64,000 nucleotides of DNA from Psychrobacter sp. MF31 (GTDB lineage Bacteria; Pseudomonadota; Gammaproteobacteria; Pseudomonadales; Moraxellaceae): positions 80,968-144,967 of the forward strand of contig NZ_JABBDX010000007.1 of NCBI RefSeq assembly GCF_012847335.1, written 5' to 3'. The notes beneath the pieces are model-generated. The model ran no database searches and was not told the DNA's origin. It was given only the letters and a program-made list of their open reading frames with translations. Of the stretch, positions 46,247 through 54,681 are shown piece by piece. The stretch's first letter is position 1. The number at the start of each line of letters is the position of its first letter. The position numbers and the translations under genes are program-made.

Positions 46247-47146
46247 ATGTCCGATGAGGCTCCTAGTCCGAGTAGTTGGTCGATGCGCGGCTTAAAACGC
46301 TGGCTGACGACCGCCCCTGAAACCCGAGATGAACTGATTCGGCTCGTTCACGACTCGCGGCAGTTTTTAGAGCCCGATACCGTGGATATGTTAGAAGGCG
46401 TTTTGGATTTGCCCGCCACCCAAGTCCGCGAAATCATGACCCCAAGACCACAAGTGATTGGGCTTCACGAAAGTGCAAGCTTGACTGAGGTCATGGACAT
46501 CATCCTTGAAGCGGCGCACTCGCGCTATCCGGTGTTTGATAGCCAAGACGATGACGCGGTGATTGGCATTTTACTTGCCAAAGATTTGATTCCGATTTTG
46601 GTGATGATGATCCGCGATCAAGAGGATAAAATCGACAGCAAGCGCCTTCGGGATTTGGTTCGTCAGCCGCTTTATATCAGTGAGTCGGCCCGCTCCGATA
46701 CGCTGCTTCGCTCCTTACAAAGCACCCAAGTTCATATGGCGGTCGTGGTTGACGACTTTGGCAACTTTGCCGGCGTGGTCACGATGGAGGATTTGCTTGA
46801 GGAAATCGTTGGCGACATTGTTGATGAGCACGACGATTTTGATGAAGACAGCGACATTAATAACATCGTCCCGCACCCTGAAAAGTCCGATACATGGTGT
46901 GTCCAAGCAGCAACGGTGATTGAGGACTGTAACGATGAGCTTGGCAGTCATTTTGATGATGCTGAGGTTGACACCATGGGCGGTTTGGTGATGCAAGCGC
47001 TCGGTTATGTCAGTGATTTAGAAGGCGAAAGCGTCACCATTGATGATTGGAAAATCACCATCACCGACGTTGAAGGTCGCTTTATTCATCTGCTTGAGCT
47101 GACCAAATTGCCTAAAAATGAGATTGCCCCCAATCCATTACCCTAA
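46247..47146 (+). CDS. corC: HlyC/CorC family CBS-domain protein
   Basis: 299 residues without membrane segments. CBS pair: VREIMTPRPQVIGLHESASL and RDLVRQPLYISESARSDTLL. The acidic CorC domain at the C-terminus (ATVIEDCNDELGSHF, DTMGGLVMQAL) is complete. Thought to aid Mg2+/Co2+ efflux or membrane metal homeostasis. It precedes lnt, as in E. coli (ybeX-lnt), but a terminator lies between the two here. Confidence 0.92.
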   Translation: MSDEAPSPSSWSMRGLKRWLTTAPETRDELIRLVHDSRQFLEPDTVDMLEGVLDLPATQVREIMTPRPQVIGLHESASLTEVMDIILEAAHSRYPVFDSQDDDAVIGILLAKDLIPILVMMIRDQEDKIDSKRLRDLVRQPLYISESARSDTLLRSLQSTQVHMAVVVDDFGNFAGVVTMEDLLEEIVGDIVDEHDDFDEDSDINNIVPHPEKSDTWCVQAATVIEDCNDELGSHFDDAEVDTMGGLVMQALGYVSDLEGESVTIDDWKITITDVEGRFIHLLELTKLPKNEIAPNPLP

Positions 47147-47168
47147 AAATAGCTCGCTAATAATTTTG

Positions 47169-47198
47169 AAAAAAGCACGGTTCACGCCGTGTTTTTTT
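47169..47198 (+). terminator. Intrinsic terminator between corC and lnt
   Basis: CACGG / CCGTG stem extended by AAAAAAG / TTTTTTT, loop TTCACG, ending in seven T. It implies that lnt also has its own promoter in the 145 bases downstream. Confidence 0.75.
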
Positions 47199-47342
47199 AT
47201 GGCAATTAAAAAGTTATTTCACCGCCATTAAACCGACGAAATAAGTCGCCAAAGTTTTCCTTTTAATCTGCCCAACTGGTATCATGGGCGGCATTATTTG
47301 GGCAACGTTTTATTTTTTTATTGAGATCATTGGGAATCAGAT

Positions 47343-48920
47343 ATGCGGCTGACGACGTCGGATTTGCAAAAGCGGCTGAAGGCAAATCAAGAGCAAACTT
47401 TGCCGATTTTGGGCGCCATTCTTATCGCTTGGGTTGCCGGAGCGATGTTTTTATTGGCGCTTGCGCCTTATAAGATTTGGCCTTTGGCGATTGTGTCACC
47501 GGCGATTTTATACGCGTTATTAAAGCCTGCTATGAGCGGCAAGCGCGCGTTTATTATCGGCGAAGCTTATGGCATGGGGCTTTGGTGCGTGGGCGCGTTT
47601 TGGCTTTATACGTCCATTCATGATTATGGCGATACGCCAGCTTGGCTTGCGCTGATTATGATCGCGCTGATGGGGCTGGTCATGGGGCTGTTTCATGGGG
47701 TTTTGGCACTGATTTTTAACAATGTCGTTGGTCGTCAGCCATTATCCTTTGCCGCGCTTTGGGTCGCTCAAGAGTGGCTAAAAACGTGGCTGTTAACTGG
47801 ATTTCCATGGTTGTTTGTCGGTTATGCGTTCACCGAGCAGTATTGGCTCTCAAGCATGGCGCCGGTTTTTGGGGTATTTGCTATCAGCTTTGTTGCCGTT
47901 TTATTTGCGGCAAGTTTGGTGGAAGCTGCCCGCCGCCGTTTAGGATTTTTATTAGCATCGATTGTTTTTGTTGGGATTGGCGTGGTGCTTTGGCTCATCA
48001 ATCCGCAGTGGACAAAACCAAAAGGCACGCCCAATCTTACCGTATCATTGATTCAAGGCAATATCCCGCAAGATTTAAAATGGCTGACTGAATATCAGGT
48101 TGAAACGCTCAAAATCTACGCAACATTAACCCAAAGCGAATGGGGTCGCGACATTGTCCTTTGGCCAGAATCCTCCATTCCGATGTTTCAAGATGAAGCC
48201 ATTGCCTTTATCAGCGAGATGGTCAAAGTCGCCAAAGAAACCGGAACGACTTGGATCACGGGAGTGCCTTATAAAGATACGGCGGCTTTTAATCCCAAAA
48301 CGGATAAATACCCGCCATTTTATAACAGCGTGATTGCGCTTGGGGCGGATGCTGAAGGGCTTTATAAAAAGCAGCGTTTGGTGCCGTTTGGCGAATATAT
48401 TCCGTTTGAAGGGGCACTTGATATCCTACCAAATTTGGCGGGAAATCAAGACATCATGAGCTATAGCCGCGGCGCGGATCACCAAGCACCGCTTCATGTT
48501 CGCGGTCACAATCTTGGTGCGGCAGTCTGCTATGAGGTGGCTTATCCCGACACCACGCGCAAAAATGCCATTGGCACCGACTTTTTATTGACCATTTCTA
48601 ACGATGCTTGGTTTGGAACGTCTGCAGGACCATTACAGCATTTGCAAATGGTTCAAATGCGCGCTCTTGAAAACGGTCGCTGGTTTATGCGAGCAACCAA
48701 CACTGGCGTCACTGCCATCATTGATGATAAAGGTCGCATTGTTAGCCGCGCCCCGCAGTTTGAGCGCACCGTACTTCGCGGCGAGATTGAAGCGCGAACA
48801 GGGCAAACCCCATTTACTCGCTTTGGCAATTATCCCGTGTTGGGCTTTATAGCGCTATTATTGGTATTAAGCTATCTTGGCAGGCGTGCCAATCAACACC
48901 GGTTACCAAACCGTTCATAG
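47343..48920 (+). CDS. lnt: Apolipoprotein N-acyltransferase
   Basis: 525 residues. About seven hydrophobic segments occupy residues 20-220, then a nitrilase-like catalytic domain. The triad is visible: Glu in VLWPESSIP, Lys in YKKQRLVPFGEYIP and Cys396 in AAVCYEVAYP. It N-acylates the lipobox cysteine after Lgt and Lsp have acted. Lipoprotein candidates in this window (24963, 26786, 43926) would depend on it. Confidence 0.95.
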   Translation: MRLTTSDLQKRLKANQEQTLPILGAILIAWVAGAMFLLALAPYKIWPLAIVSPAILYALLKPAMSGKRAFIIGEAYGMGLWCVGAFWLYTSIHDYGDTPAWLALIMIALMGLVMGLFHGVLALIFNNVVGRQPLSFAALWVAQEWLKTWLLTGFPWLFVGYAFTEQYWLSSMAPVFGVFAISFVAVLFAASLVEAARRRLGFLLASIVFVGIGVVLWLINPQWTKPKGTPNLTVSLIQGNIPQDLKWLTEYQVETLKIYATLTQSEWGRDIVLWPESSIPMFQDEAIAFISEMVKVAKETGTTWITGVPYKDTAAFNPKTDKYPPFYNSVIALGADAEGLYKKQRLVPFGEYIPFEGALDILPNLAGNQDIMSYSRGADHQAPLHVRGHNLGAAVCYEVAYPDTTRKNAIGTDFLLTISNDAWFGTSAGPLQHLQMVQMRALENGRWFMRATNTGVTAIIDDKGRIVSRAPQFERTVLRGEIEARTGQTPFTRFGNYPVLGFIALLLVLSYLGRRANQHRLPNRS

Positions 48921-49092
48921 CGTTCAGGCTTTTTTTAAACTGGGATCATTCACTTAAAAATTGGCAATTTTTTTTGGCGTAAAAATATTTGTGAAGAATC
49001 CCATTAAATAGTTAAGGCTTTTAACAAATTGATAAAATTTGCGATATAATAGGCTAAAATTTTAAATATTTTTTGTGCAAGGTGGATGAGAT

Positions 49093-49560
49093 ATGTCAGA
49101 AGATATCAGCAGCAACAACCCCATGAAAGAGTTTGCGTTTGCTTTAGGCGGCGTGGGATTATTTTTAGGAATCGTCTTGCTCATTGGTATTTCCGCGTTT
49201 TTGCGTCCGGCAGGAGAGCATATTAAAGCTGAAGAGCCCGCCGCTGCAGAAACAACCGAAGCTGCCGCTGCGCCTGCCCCAGCTGCTAAAGCTGACGCCA
49301 GTAGCGAAGCTGCTGATCCTGCCGCTGCTGAACCAAAAGAAGAAGCGGGTGCAGGAGCAACAGAAGCTGCAACACCTGAGACGCCAGCCGATGCCACAGT
49401 AACGCCTGCGCCAAATGACAATGGCGGCGATGTGGTTGCCGCTGAAGCCGGAACGGCAACCGCGGAAGGCACAGTCAGCCAAGCAGCCGTTCAAGCCTCT
49501 GAGCCTGCCGCAGAAGTTGCCAACGCTGAGTCTGGAAAGCCGGATTCTGTTGCCAAATAA
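49093..49560 (+). CDS. Small inner-membrane protein with an Ala/Glu/Pro-rich tail
   Basis: 155 residues. One membrane helix (FAFALGGVGLFLGIVLLIGIS shortened to FALGGVGLFLGIVLLIGI) after a short cytoplasmic start MSEDISSNNPMKE, then about 115 low-complexity residues (AAAETTEAAAAPAPAAK, GAGATEAATPETPADATVTP). The tail would lie in the periplasm and resembles the linkers of TonB- or TolA-like spacers, but without their C-terminal domains. The ribosome binding site is GGTGGATGAG. Two terminator-like hairpins follow it. Unrecognised family. Confidence 0.75.
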   Translation: MSEDISSNNPMKEFAFALGGVGLFLGIVLLIGISAFLRPAGEHIKAEEPAAAETTEAAAAPAPAAKADASSEAADPAAAEPKEEAGAGATEAATPETPADATVTPAPNDNGGDVVAAEAGTATAEGTVSQAAVQASEPAAEVANAESGKPDSVAK

Positions 49561-49601
49561 GCGCTAAAGCGAGTTTTAAAGCCAGTTATTAACTGAGTCT
49601 G

Positions 49602-49636
49602 TCAGCAATTTTAGCCCTTAAGATTGCTGATTTTTT
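49602..49636 (+). terminator. Terminator after the Ala/Glu-rich gene
   Basis: TCAGCAAT (49602-49609) pairs with ATTGCTGA (49623-49630), then six T. Confidence 0.75.
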
Positions 49637-49713
49637 GCATCTAAAATTTAAGCTCAATAAGAAAAATTTTTTTAGATTGCGTGATCTGTTCCAAACTTAC
49701 CATGCATTAAATC

Positions 49714-49750
49714 AATCCTGTCAAAGCGATCCCTTTGGCAGGATTTTTTT
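49714..49750 (+). terminator. Second terminator-like hairpin before the POT gene
   Basis: AATCCTGTCAAA pairs with TTTGGCAGGATT (one G-T pair), followed by eight T. It stands 78 bases after the previous hairpin. Confidence 0.75.
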
Positions 49751-49930
49751 GTGTTAGCTTTTGACAGCAACTTATGCCAAAGCTATTGGTAAAACAGTTT
49801 ATAGACAACTATTTTTTTGATGGCTTGACTAAGATTAAGGGACAGGATAAAACAAGGTCAGCAAATTTAAGTAAATCGCCTGCAATGGACTTAGTGGCAG
49901 GCAAATCGATGACCAATAAAAGGATGATTT
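49751..49930. other. Upstream region of the POT transporter
   Basis: About 180 bases after the second hairpin hold the promoter region and AGGATGATTT before the ATG at 49931. A 69-codon frame (49774-49983) overlaps the transporter start and has no supporting features. Confidence 0.4.
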
Positions 49931-51487
49931 ATGGGCGAGCAGCCACAACCAAAGCTAAGCTCACATCAGCTGGCGGCGCTTGACACTGGGTTTTTGGGGC
50001 ACCCAAAGCCTTTGCAATCGCTGTTTTTTACCGAGATGTGGGAGCGCTTTTCTTATTATAGTATCCGGCCGCTGTTGGTGCTATTTATGGTAGCGGCAGT
50101 GAGCCGCGGTGGTTTTGGCTTTGATGAGGCAACGGCCGCCGCCATTTACGGTATTTTTGCAGGATCTCTGTATTTGGCGGCGGTTCCGGGCGGCTGGCTT
50201 GCCGACAATTGGCTTGGTCAAGAGCGGGCGCTTTGGTGGGGCAGTATTGTGATCGCATCAGGTCACCTTTGCATTGCCTTATCAGCGGTTATGGGAAGGG
50301 CGCTGTTTTTTTTAGGGCTGATGTTTATTGTTATTGGTTCAGGGTTATTTAAAACCTGCATTTCAGTGATGGTTGGGACGCTTTATCCAAGGGGCGATAG
50401 GCGGCGCGACGCAGGATTCACCTTATTTTATATGGGAATTAACTTGGGATCGCTGTTTGCTGCGTTGATCGTTGGTGTGTTTAAAGAAAAAGAGCTTTGG
50501 CATATTGGCTTTGGCGTTGGCGGTGTTGGCATGCTGATTTCTTTGTTGATTTACCGCTTTGTGGCTCAAAAATCGCTGAGCAGCTTTGCTCGCGCCAAAA
50601 ACATCACCGCCGATTGGGAAGTGGTAAACAGTCGCTATAAAAATATCGGTACTTGGGTTTTAGGGGCGGTCGCGCTTGCCGTCGTTATCATCGGGTTGAT
50701 TGTAAGTGGCGTGATGCCATTTAATCCGGTCATTGTCGCTGAATATATGACGTATAGCATTGCCACCGTGGTGCTGCTGTATTTTGTGGTGATGTTTTTA
50801 TCGCCAAGGCTAAGTGGTGCAGATAAAAAGCGCCTGCTTGTTTGCTTGCTGTTAATTATTGGCTCGACCCTTTTTTGGTCAAGCTTTGATCAGCAGCCGA
50901 CCTCGTTTAACTTATTTGCCGATCGCTATACCGATTTAGAGGTGATGGGATTTCATATTCCAAGCATTTGGTTTCAATCGCTCAATCCGTTTTTTATTTT
51001 GCTGCTTGCGCCCATAGTTAGCATCATTTGGCTCAAGCTTGGGGCTAAAGGACTTGAGCCAAACAGCATGGTAAAATTTGCCATTGGTATGCTGCTTGCA
51101 GCGGCAGGGTTTGGTTTGATGATAATGGCATCAAAAAGCATTTTGGGCGGAAATGGCGTTCTTGCTTCCCCGCTTTGGCTGGTTGGTAGCTTGTTTTTAT
51201 TAACTTTAGGTGAGCTTGCGCTCAGTCCGGTGGGACTGTCTTCAATGACGCGGCTGGCGCCTGAAGGTATGCAAGGGCAAATCATGGGGCTGTTTTTTGC
51301 CTCCGTGGCAATGGGAAATTTAATCGCGGCGTTTTTTGGTGGTCACGTGACCGCGGACAAAATCGAAGGGCTTCCCGGATTGTTTTCAATGATGGCAATC
51401 TTTTTGGCGGTGACAGCAGTGATTTTACTTGTCTTATCCAAACCTATGAGCGCGATGATTAACAACAGCAGTGGCGTTAAGCTGTAA
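49931..51487 (+). CDS. POT-family proton-dependent oligopeptide transporter
   Basis: 518 residues, about 14 membrane segments. The POT signature is clear: FFTEMWERFSYYSIRPLLVLF (shortened, containing the proton-coupling ExxERFxYY), IGSGLFKTCISVMVG and GDRRRDAGFTLFYMGINLGS (PTR2). POT proteins import di- and tripeptides with protons. The next gene is a three-domain aminopeptidase P, a sensible metabolic partner. Other POT subfamilies (nitrate, histidine) cannot be excluded. Confidence 0.9.
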   Translation: MGEQPQPKLSSHQLAALDTGFLGHPKPLQSLFFTEMWERFSYYSIRPLLVLFMVAAVSRGGFGFDEATAAAIYGIFAGSLYLAAVPGGWLADNWLGQERALWWGSIVIASGHLCIALSAVMGRALFFLGLMFIVIGSGLFKTCISVMVGTLYPRGDRRRDAGFTLFYMGINLGSLFAALIVGVFKEKELWHIGFGVGGVGMLISLLIYRFVAQKSLSSFARAKNITADWEVVNSRYKNIGTWVLGAVALAVVIIGLIVSGVMPFNPVIVAEYMTYSIATVVLLYFVVMFLSPRLSGADKKRLLVCLLLIIGSTLFWSSFDQQPTSFNLFADRYTDLEVMGFHIPSIWFQSLNPFFILLLAPIVSIIWLKLGAKGLEPNSMVKFAIGMLLAAAGFGLMIMASKSILGGNGVLASPLWLVGSLFLLTLGELALSPVGLSSMTRLAPEGMQGQIMGLFFASVAMGNLIAAFFGGHVTADKIEGLPGLFSMMAIFLAVTAVILLVLSKPMSAMINNSSGVKL

Positions 51488-51562
51488 TTTTTGCAAGCAA
51501 CGCGGTTGCAATTGATCCAAATTTGCCGCATAACTTAATTTGTCTTTGCTCAATTTAATGAT

Positions 51563-51588
51563 AAAAGCTGCATAAGGGCAGCTTTTTT
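51563..51588 (+). terminator. Terminator after the POT gene
   Basis: AAAAGCTGC, loop ATAAGG, GCAGCTTTTTT: a 9-bp stem and six T. Confidence 0.75.
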
Positions 51589-51669
51589 CGTTAGCGATAA
51601 CCTCAGATCAAAATTTTAACTGTAATTTGAAACTGTAACTTTAAATAAACCTGAAAAAAAAGAGGCGTT

Positions 51670-53505
51670 ATGATCGCAACCAATTCAACTTCCCAAGAAA
51701 AATCCCTTATCAAATCACGATTGGCAACTTTGCGCGAAACCCTTGCTAAGCAACATATTGCCGCCATCATTGTGCCGACCGCCGACCCGCATTTGTCCGA
51801 ATATCTGCCCGAATACTGGCAAGGTCGGCAATGGCTGTCAGGGTTTACCGGATCAGTTGGCACTTTGGTGGTGACCCAAGATTTTGCAGGGCTTTGGGCG
51901 GACAGCCGCTATTGGGTTCAAGCGGCGGATCAACTTGCTGGCACGGGGATTGAGCTACAAAAATTAGCGCCCAGTTATCCCAATCATATCACTTGGCTAG
52001 CTGACAACTTAGCTTCAGGCGATACCGTTGCGATCGATGGCGATGTTTTAGCCTTAAGCGAAAAAGAAAAACTTGAAACTGCCTTTGCTAAAAAAGGTGT
52101 GGTGTTAGAAGTAAGCCGCGATATATTAGCGGAAATTTGGGAAAATCGCGCCGCCTTGCCAAGCGCCGCAATGTTTGCTCATGATGAAAAGTTTGTAGAC
52201 AGCAGCGCCGCCGATAAGCTTGCCAAAGTTCGAAGTGAAATGGCAAAAATCGGCGCAAGCCATCACTTATTATCAAGCCTTGATGACATTGCTTGGCTGA
52301 CCAATTTGCGCGGCGCCGATGTGGAATACAATCCAGTATTTTTAGCGCATCTTTTGATTAGTAGTAATGACGCGACATTGTTTGTTGATAGCCGCAAAGT
52401 CAGTGATGCTGTTAAAAACAGTTTGGTTCAAAGTGGTATTGACATTGCCGATTATCAAAACGTGAAATTTGCGTTAGGCAAGTTGCAAGCTAGCGATATT
52501 TTGCTATTAGACCCGAACAAAGTTGCCGCAGGAACGGTAGCAAGCGTTGCAAAAGAGGTAAAAATCCTTGAGCAAATGGCGCCAAGCACGCTATTAAAAT
52601 CGGTCAAATCACCTGCCGATATCGACAATATCCGCGAAGCCATGCGCCAAGATGGGGCAGCGCTTTGTGAGTTTTTTGCTGATTTTGAAGCCAAGCTTGC
52701 TGATGGTGAGCCATTAACCGAGCTTGACGTTGACCAAATGCTGATTGAGGCTCGCAGCCGTCAGCCCAATTACATTTCACCAAGTTTTGCCACCATTGCC
52801 GGATTTAACGAAAACGGCGCGCTGCCGCATTACCGAGCGACCCCTGAAAAATACAGCCAGCTTGACCCAAAAGTTGGCGGCTTGTTGCTGATCGATTCTG
52901 GCGCTCAATACCAAAACGGAACGACGGACATTACCCGCGTGGTTGGTGTTGGGGCGGTGAATGACGCACAAAAACGCGATTTTACCTTAGTGCTCAAAGC
53001 GCATATTGCACTTGCTCGAGCACATTTCCCCGACGGCATTGCCTCGCCGCTGATTGATGCGATTTGCCGAGCGCCGCTTTGGCAGGAGCAATTGGACTTT
53101 GGTCACGGCACCGGTCACGGCGTTGGCTACTTTTTAAACGTTCATGAAGGTCCGCAAGTGATTGCCTTTGGCGCCACCACGCCAAAAGAGCGGGCGATGA
53201 AGGCGGGAATGATCACCAGTAATGAGCCGGGGCTGTACCGCGAAGGCAAATGGGGTATCCGCATTGAAAACTTAGTGGTCAATATGCCCGTTGCCAACCC
53301 AAGCGAGACGGATTTTGGCAAGTTTTTATACTTTGAAACGGTGACCTATTGCCCGATTGATACACGCTTAATAGATAAATCGCGACTCACCCAAATCGAA
53401 ATCGACTGGTTAAATGACTATCATAAGCTGGTCTTTGATCAGTTAAATTCACGCGTTGATGGCGCAGCGCTGGCTTGGCTAACCGCGCGAACCCAAGCCA
53501 TTTAA
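51670..53505 (+). CDS. Xaa-Pro aminopeptidase, three-domain M24 family
   Basis: 611 residues: two tandem creatinase-like N-terminal domains and an M24 catalytic domain at the C-terminus, the layout of eukaryotic XPNPEP1 rather than E. coli PepP (441). Metal ligands appear in LLIDSGAQYQNGTTDITRV (Asp pair), FGHGTGHGVGYFLNVHEGPQ shortened (His), TSNEPGLY (Glu) and RIENLVVN (Glu). It cleaves N-terminal residues before proline. The ribosome binding site is AGAGG before the ATG. Confidence 0.92.
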   Translation: MIATNSTSQEKSLIKSRLATLRETLAKQHIAAIIVPTADPHLSEYLPEYWQGRQWLSGFTGSVGTLVVTQDFAGLWADSRYWVQAADQLAGTGIELQKLAPSYPNHITWLADNLASGDTVAIDGDVLALSEKEKLETAFAKKGVVLEVSRDILAEIWENRAALPSAAMFAHDEKFVDSSAADKLAKVRSEMAKIGASHHLLSSLDDIAWLTNLRGADVEYNPVFLAHLLISSNDATLFVDSRKVSDAVKNSLVQSGIDIADYQNVKFALGKLQASDILLLDPNKVAAGTVASVAKEVKILEQMAPSTLLKSVKSPADIDNIREAMRQDGAALCEFFADFEAKLADGEPLTELDVDQMLIEARSRQPNYISPSFATIAGFNENGALPHYRATPEKYSQLDPKVGGLLLIDSGAQYQNGTTDITRVVGVGAVNDAQKRDFTLVLKAHIALARAHFPDGIASPLIDAICRAPLWQEQLDFGHGTGHGVGYFLNVHEGPQVIAFGATTPKERAMKAGMITSNEPGLYREGKWGIRIENLVVNMPVANPSETDFGKFLYFETVTYCPIDTRLIDKSRLTQIEIDWLNDYHKLVFDQLNSRVDGAALAWLTARTQAI

Positions 53506-53524
53506 GAAAAGTTTTAATCGTCAT

Positions 53525-53553
53525 AAAAAAGCGCCTTTACTTGGCGCTTTTTT
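53525..53553. terminator. Bidirectional terminator after the aminopeptidase gene
   Basis: AAAAAAGCGCC / GGCGCTTTTTT, loop TTTACTT. It lies between two convergent genes and has A and T runs on both sides. Confidence 0.85.
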
Positions 53554-53578
53554 GTGGGGGAGTTTTGCAAAAATAAGC

Positions 53579-54574
53579 TTAGTTCTGATCTTGCTTGTTA
53601 TTGGCGTTAATCTTGGCAAGTTGTCGACTCACTTCTTCTTTAAGCCAAACTTTTAAGTCCTCTGAAAGCTGCATCATATTATCGGTCAAAAAGTCGTCAA
53701 GATGATTGCTCAATGCTTGGGTAAGCTCATCTGCGGTTTTGGCGGTAATGGATAAGCTTTCAGGAACATTTTTGCGCGGCGCTTGGTCGTTAGGTTCTGT
53801 TATGTCTGCTAGCGGTTGTTCTTGCTGGTCATCATGAGCGTTTGAAGCTTCAACATCTTTATTTTTATTACTTTTATCAGCGTCGTTTTCAGTCGTTAAA
53901 CTTTCGACAATTTCCGTGACCTCATGTTTAGTTTCATTAGGTTCACTAGTTTGAGAAGCTTGCTCAGCTGCTTCAACCTTATCGTTATTTTCTGCTTGGT
54001 TTTCTTGCAGATTTCCTGAGTGGTTTTGCGTAATGATGTCGTCAAATAAGGCATCAACGTCGTCAGCAGTGAGGGCTTGGGATTCAGTTTTTACTTCATC
54101 AGTAGCCTTTAGGTCGTCTTTTTTAGCTGCTGCTTGGTCGTCAAGATTTTCCGTAGCCGTAGTTTCTGCAGGATCGGCAGTCAAGTCTTGTGGTTGTTCT
54201 TTAGATTGAGCTTCTGCTTTTTCTTGCTCGCGGCGCTGTTTGTCTTTGGCGGCTTTTTCGATGGCAGCGCGCTCAGCTTGATCGCGTTTTTGGCGGCGAG
54301 CTTCACGATCTTGGTTTTCTTGGTCAATAAGGCGCCGCTTTTCTTGTTGCTCAGCATCCAATCGGCGCTTATTTTCAGCTTCCAAATGCTTTTGATATAA
54401 GGTGTTTAAATGTGCGTCCAAGTCGTCAACGGTGAATTGATGCGACTGTAATTCGGTATCAAATTGCAATAAGGTGGCGATGTCGGCAAGCTCTTGAACG
54501 ATGGCGCTGCGGATAAATTCGGGCGTTTGCGTCCAGCGCTGATAAAATTGGTGCGAAAATGAGTAACTTGACAT
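53579..54574 (-). CDS. Long charged coiled-coil protein of unknown function
   Basis: 331 residues. The N-terminal 60 residues (YSFSHQFYQRWTQTPEFIRS) are a folded-looking segment. A basic and acidic coiled coil follows (about 60-120: KRRLDAEQQEKRRLIDQENQ, KRDQAERAAIEKAAKDKQRR), then an acidic, Asp/Glu/Asn/Gln-rich disordered region (about 130-270) and a helical C-terminus (TADELTQALSNHLDDFLTDN, KVWLKEEVSRQLAKI). No signal peptide or membrane segment. The ends resemble partner-binding helices; function unknown. Confidence 0.75.
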   Translation of the reverse strand: MSSYSFSHQFYQRWTQTPEFIRSAIVQELADIATLLQFDTELQSHQFTVDDLDAHLNTLYQKHLEAENKRRLDAEQQEKRRLIDQENQDREARRQKRDQAERAAIEKAAKDKQRREQEKAEAQSKEQPQDLTADPAETTATENLDDQAAAKKDDLKATDEVKTESQALTADDVDALFDDIITQNHSGNLQENQAENNDKVEAAEQASQTSEPNETKHEVTEIVESLTTENDADKSNKNKDVEASNAHDDQQEQPLADITEPNDQAPRKNVPESLSITAKTADELTQALSNHLDDFLTDNMMQLSEDLKVWLKEEVSRQLAKINANNKQDQN

Positions 54575-54601
54575 AGTTTTTTTCCATTGGGCTAAAAATT
54601 A

Positions 54602-54631
54602 CCCCTTATCATACGCAAGCTTGATAAGGGG
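54602..54631 (-). terminator. Terminator after fabF
   Basis: CCCCTTATCA / TGATAAGGGG, ten-base loop; on the minus strand it is followed by TAATTTTTA. It separates fabF from the coiled-coil gene. Confidence 0.75.
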
Positions 54632-54681
54632 CGGCAAGGTGATTCGCACTGTTTTTTTAAGGGTGGTGATTTAGCGCTTGA

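Noticed and set aside
49774-49983. 69-codon frame before the POT transporter
   Set aside because: It overlaps the transporter start in another frame and lacks a binding site or a fold-like pattern.
53525-54631. Possible toxin-antitoxin reading of the coiled-coil gene region
   Set aside because: There is only one gene with its own flanking terminators, no partner gene and no toxin-like fold.
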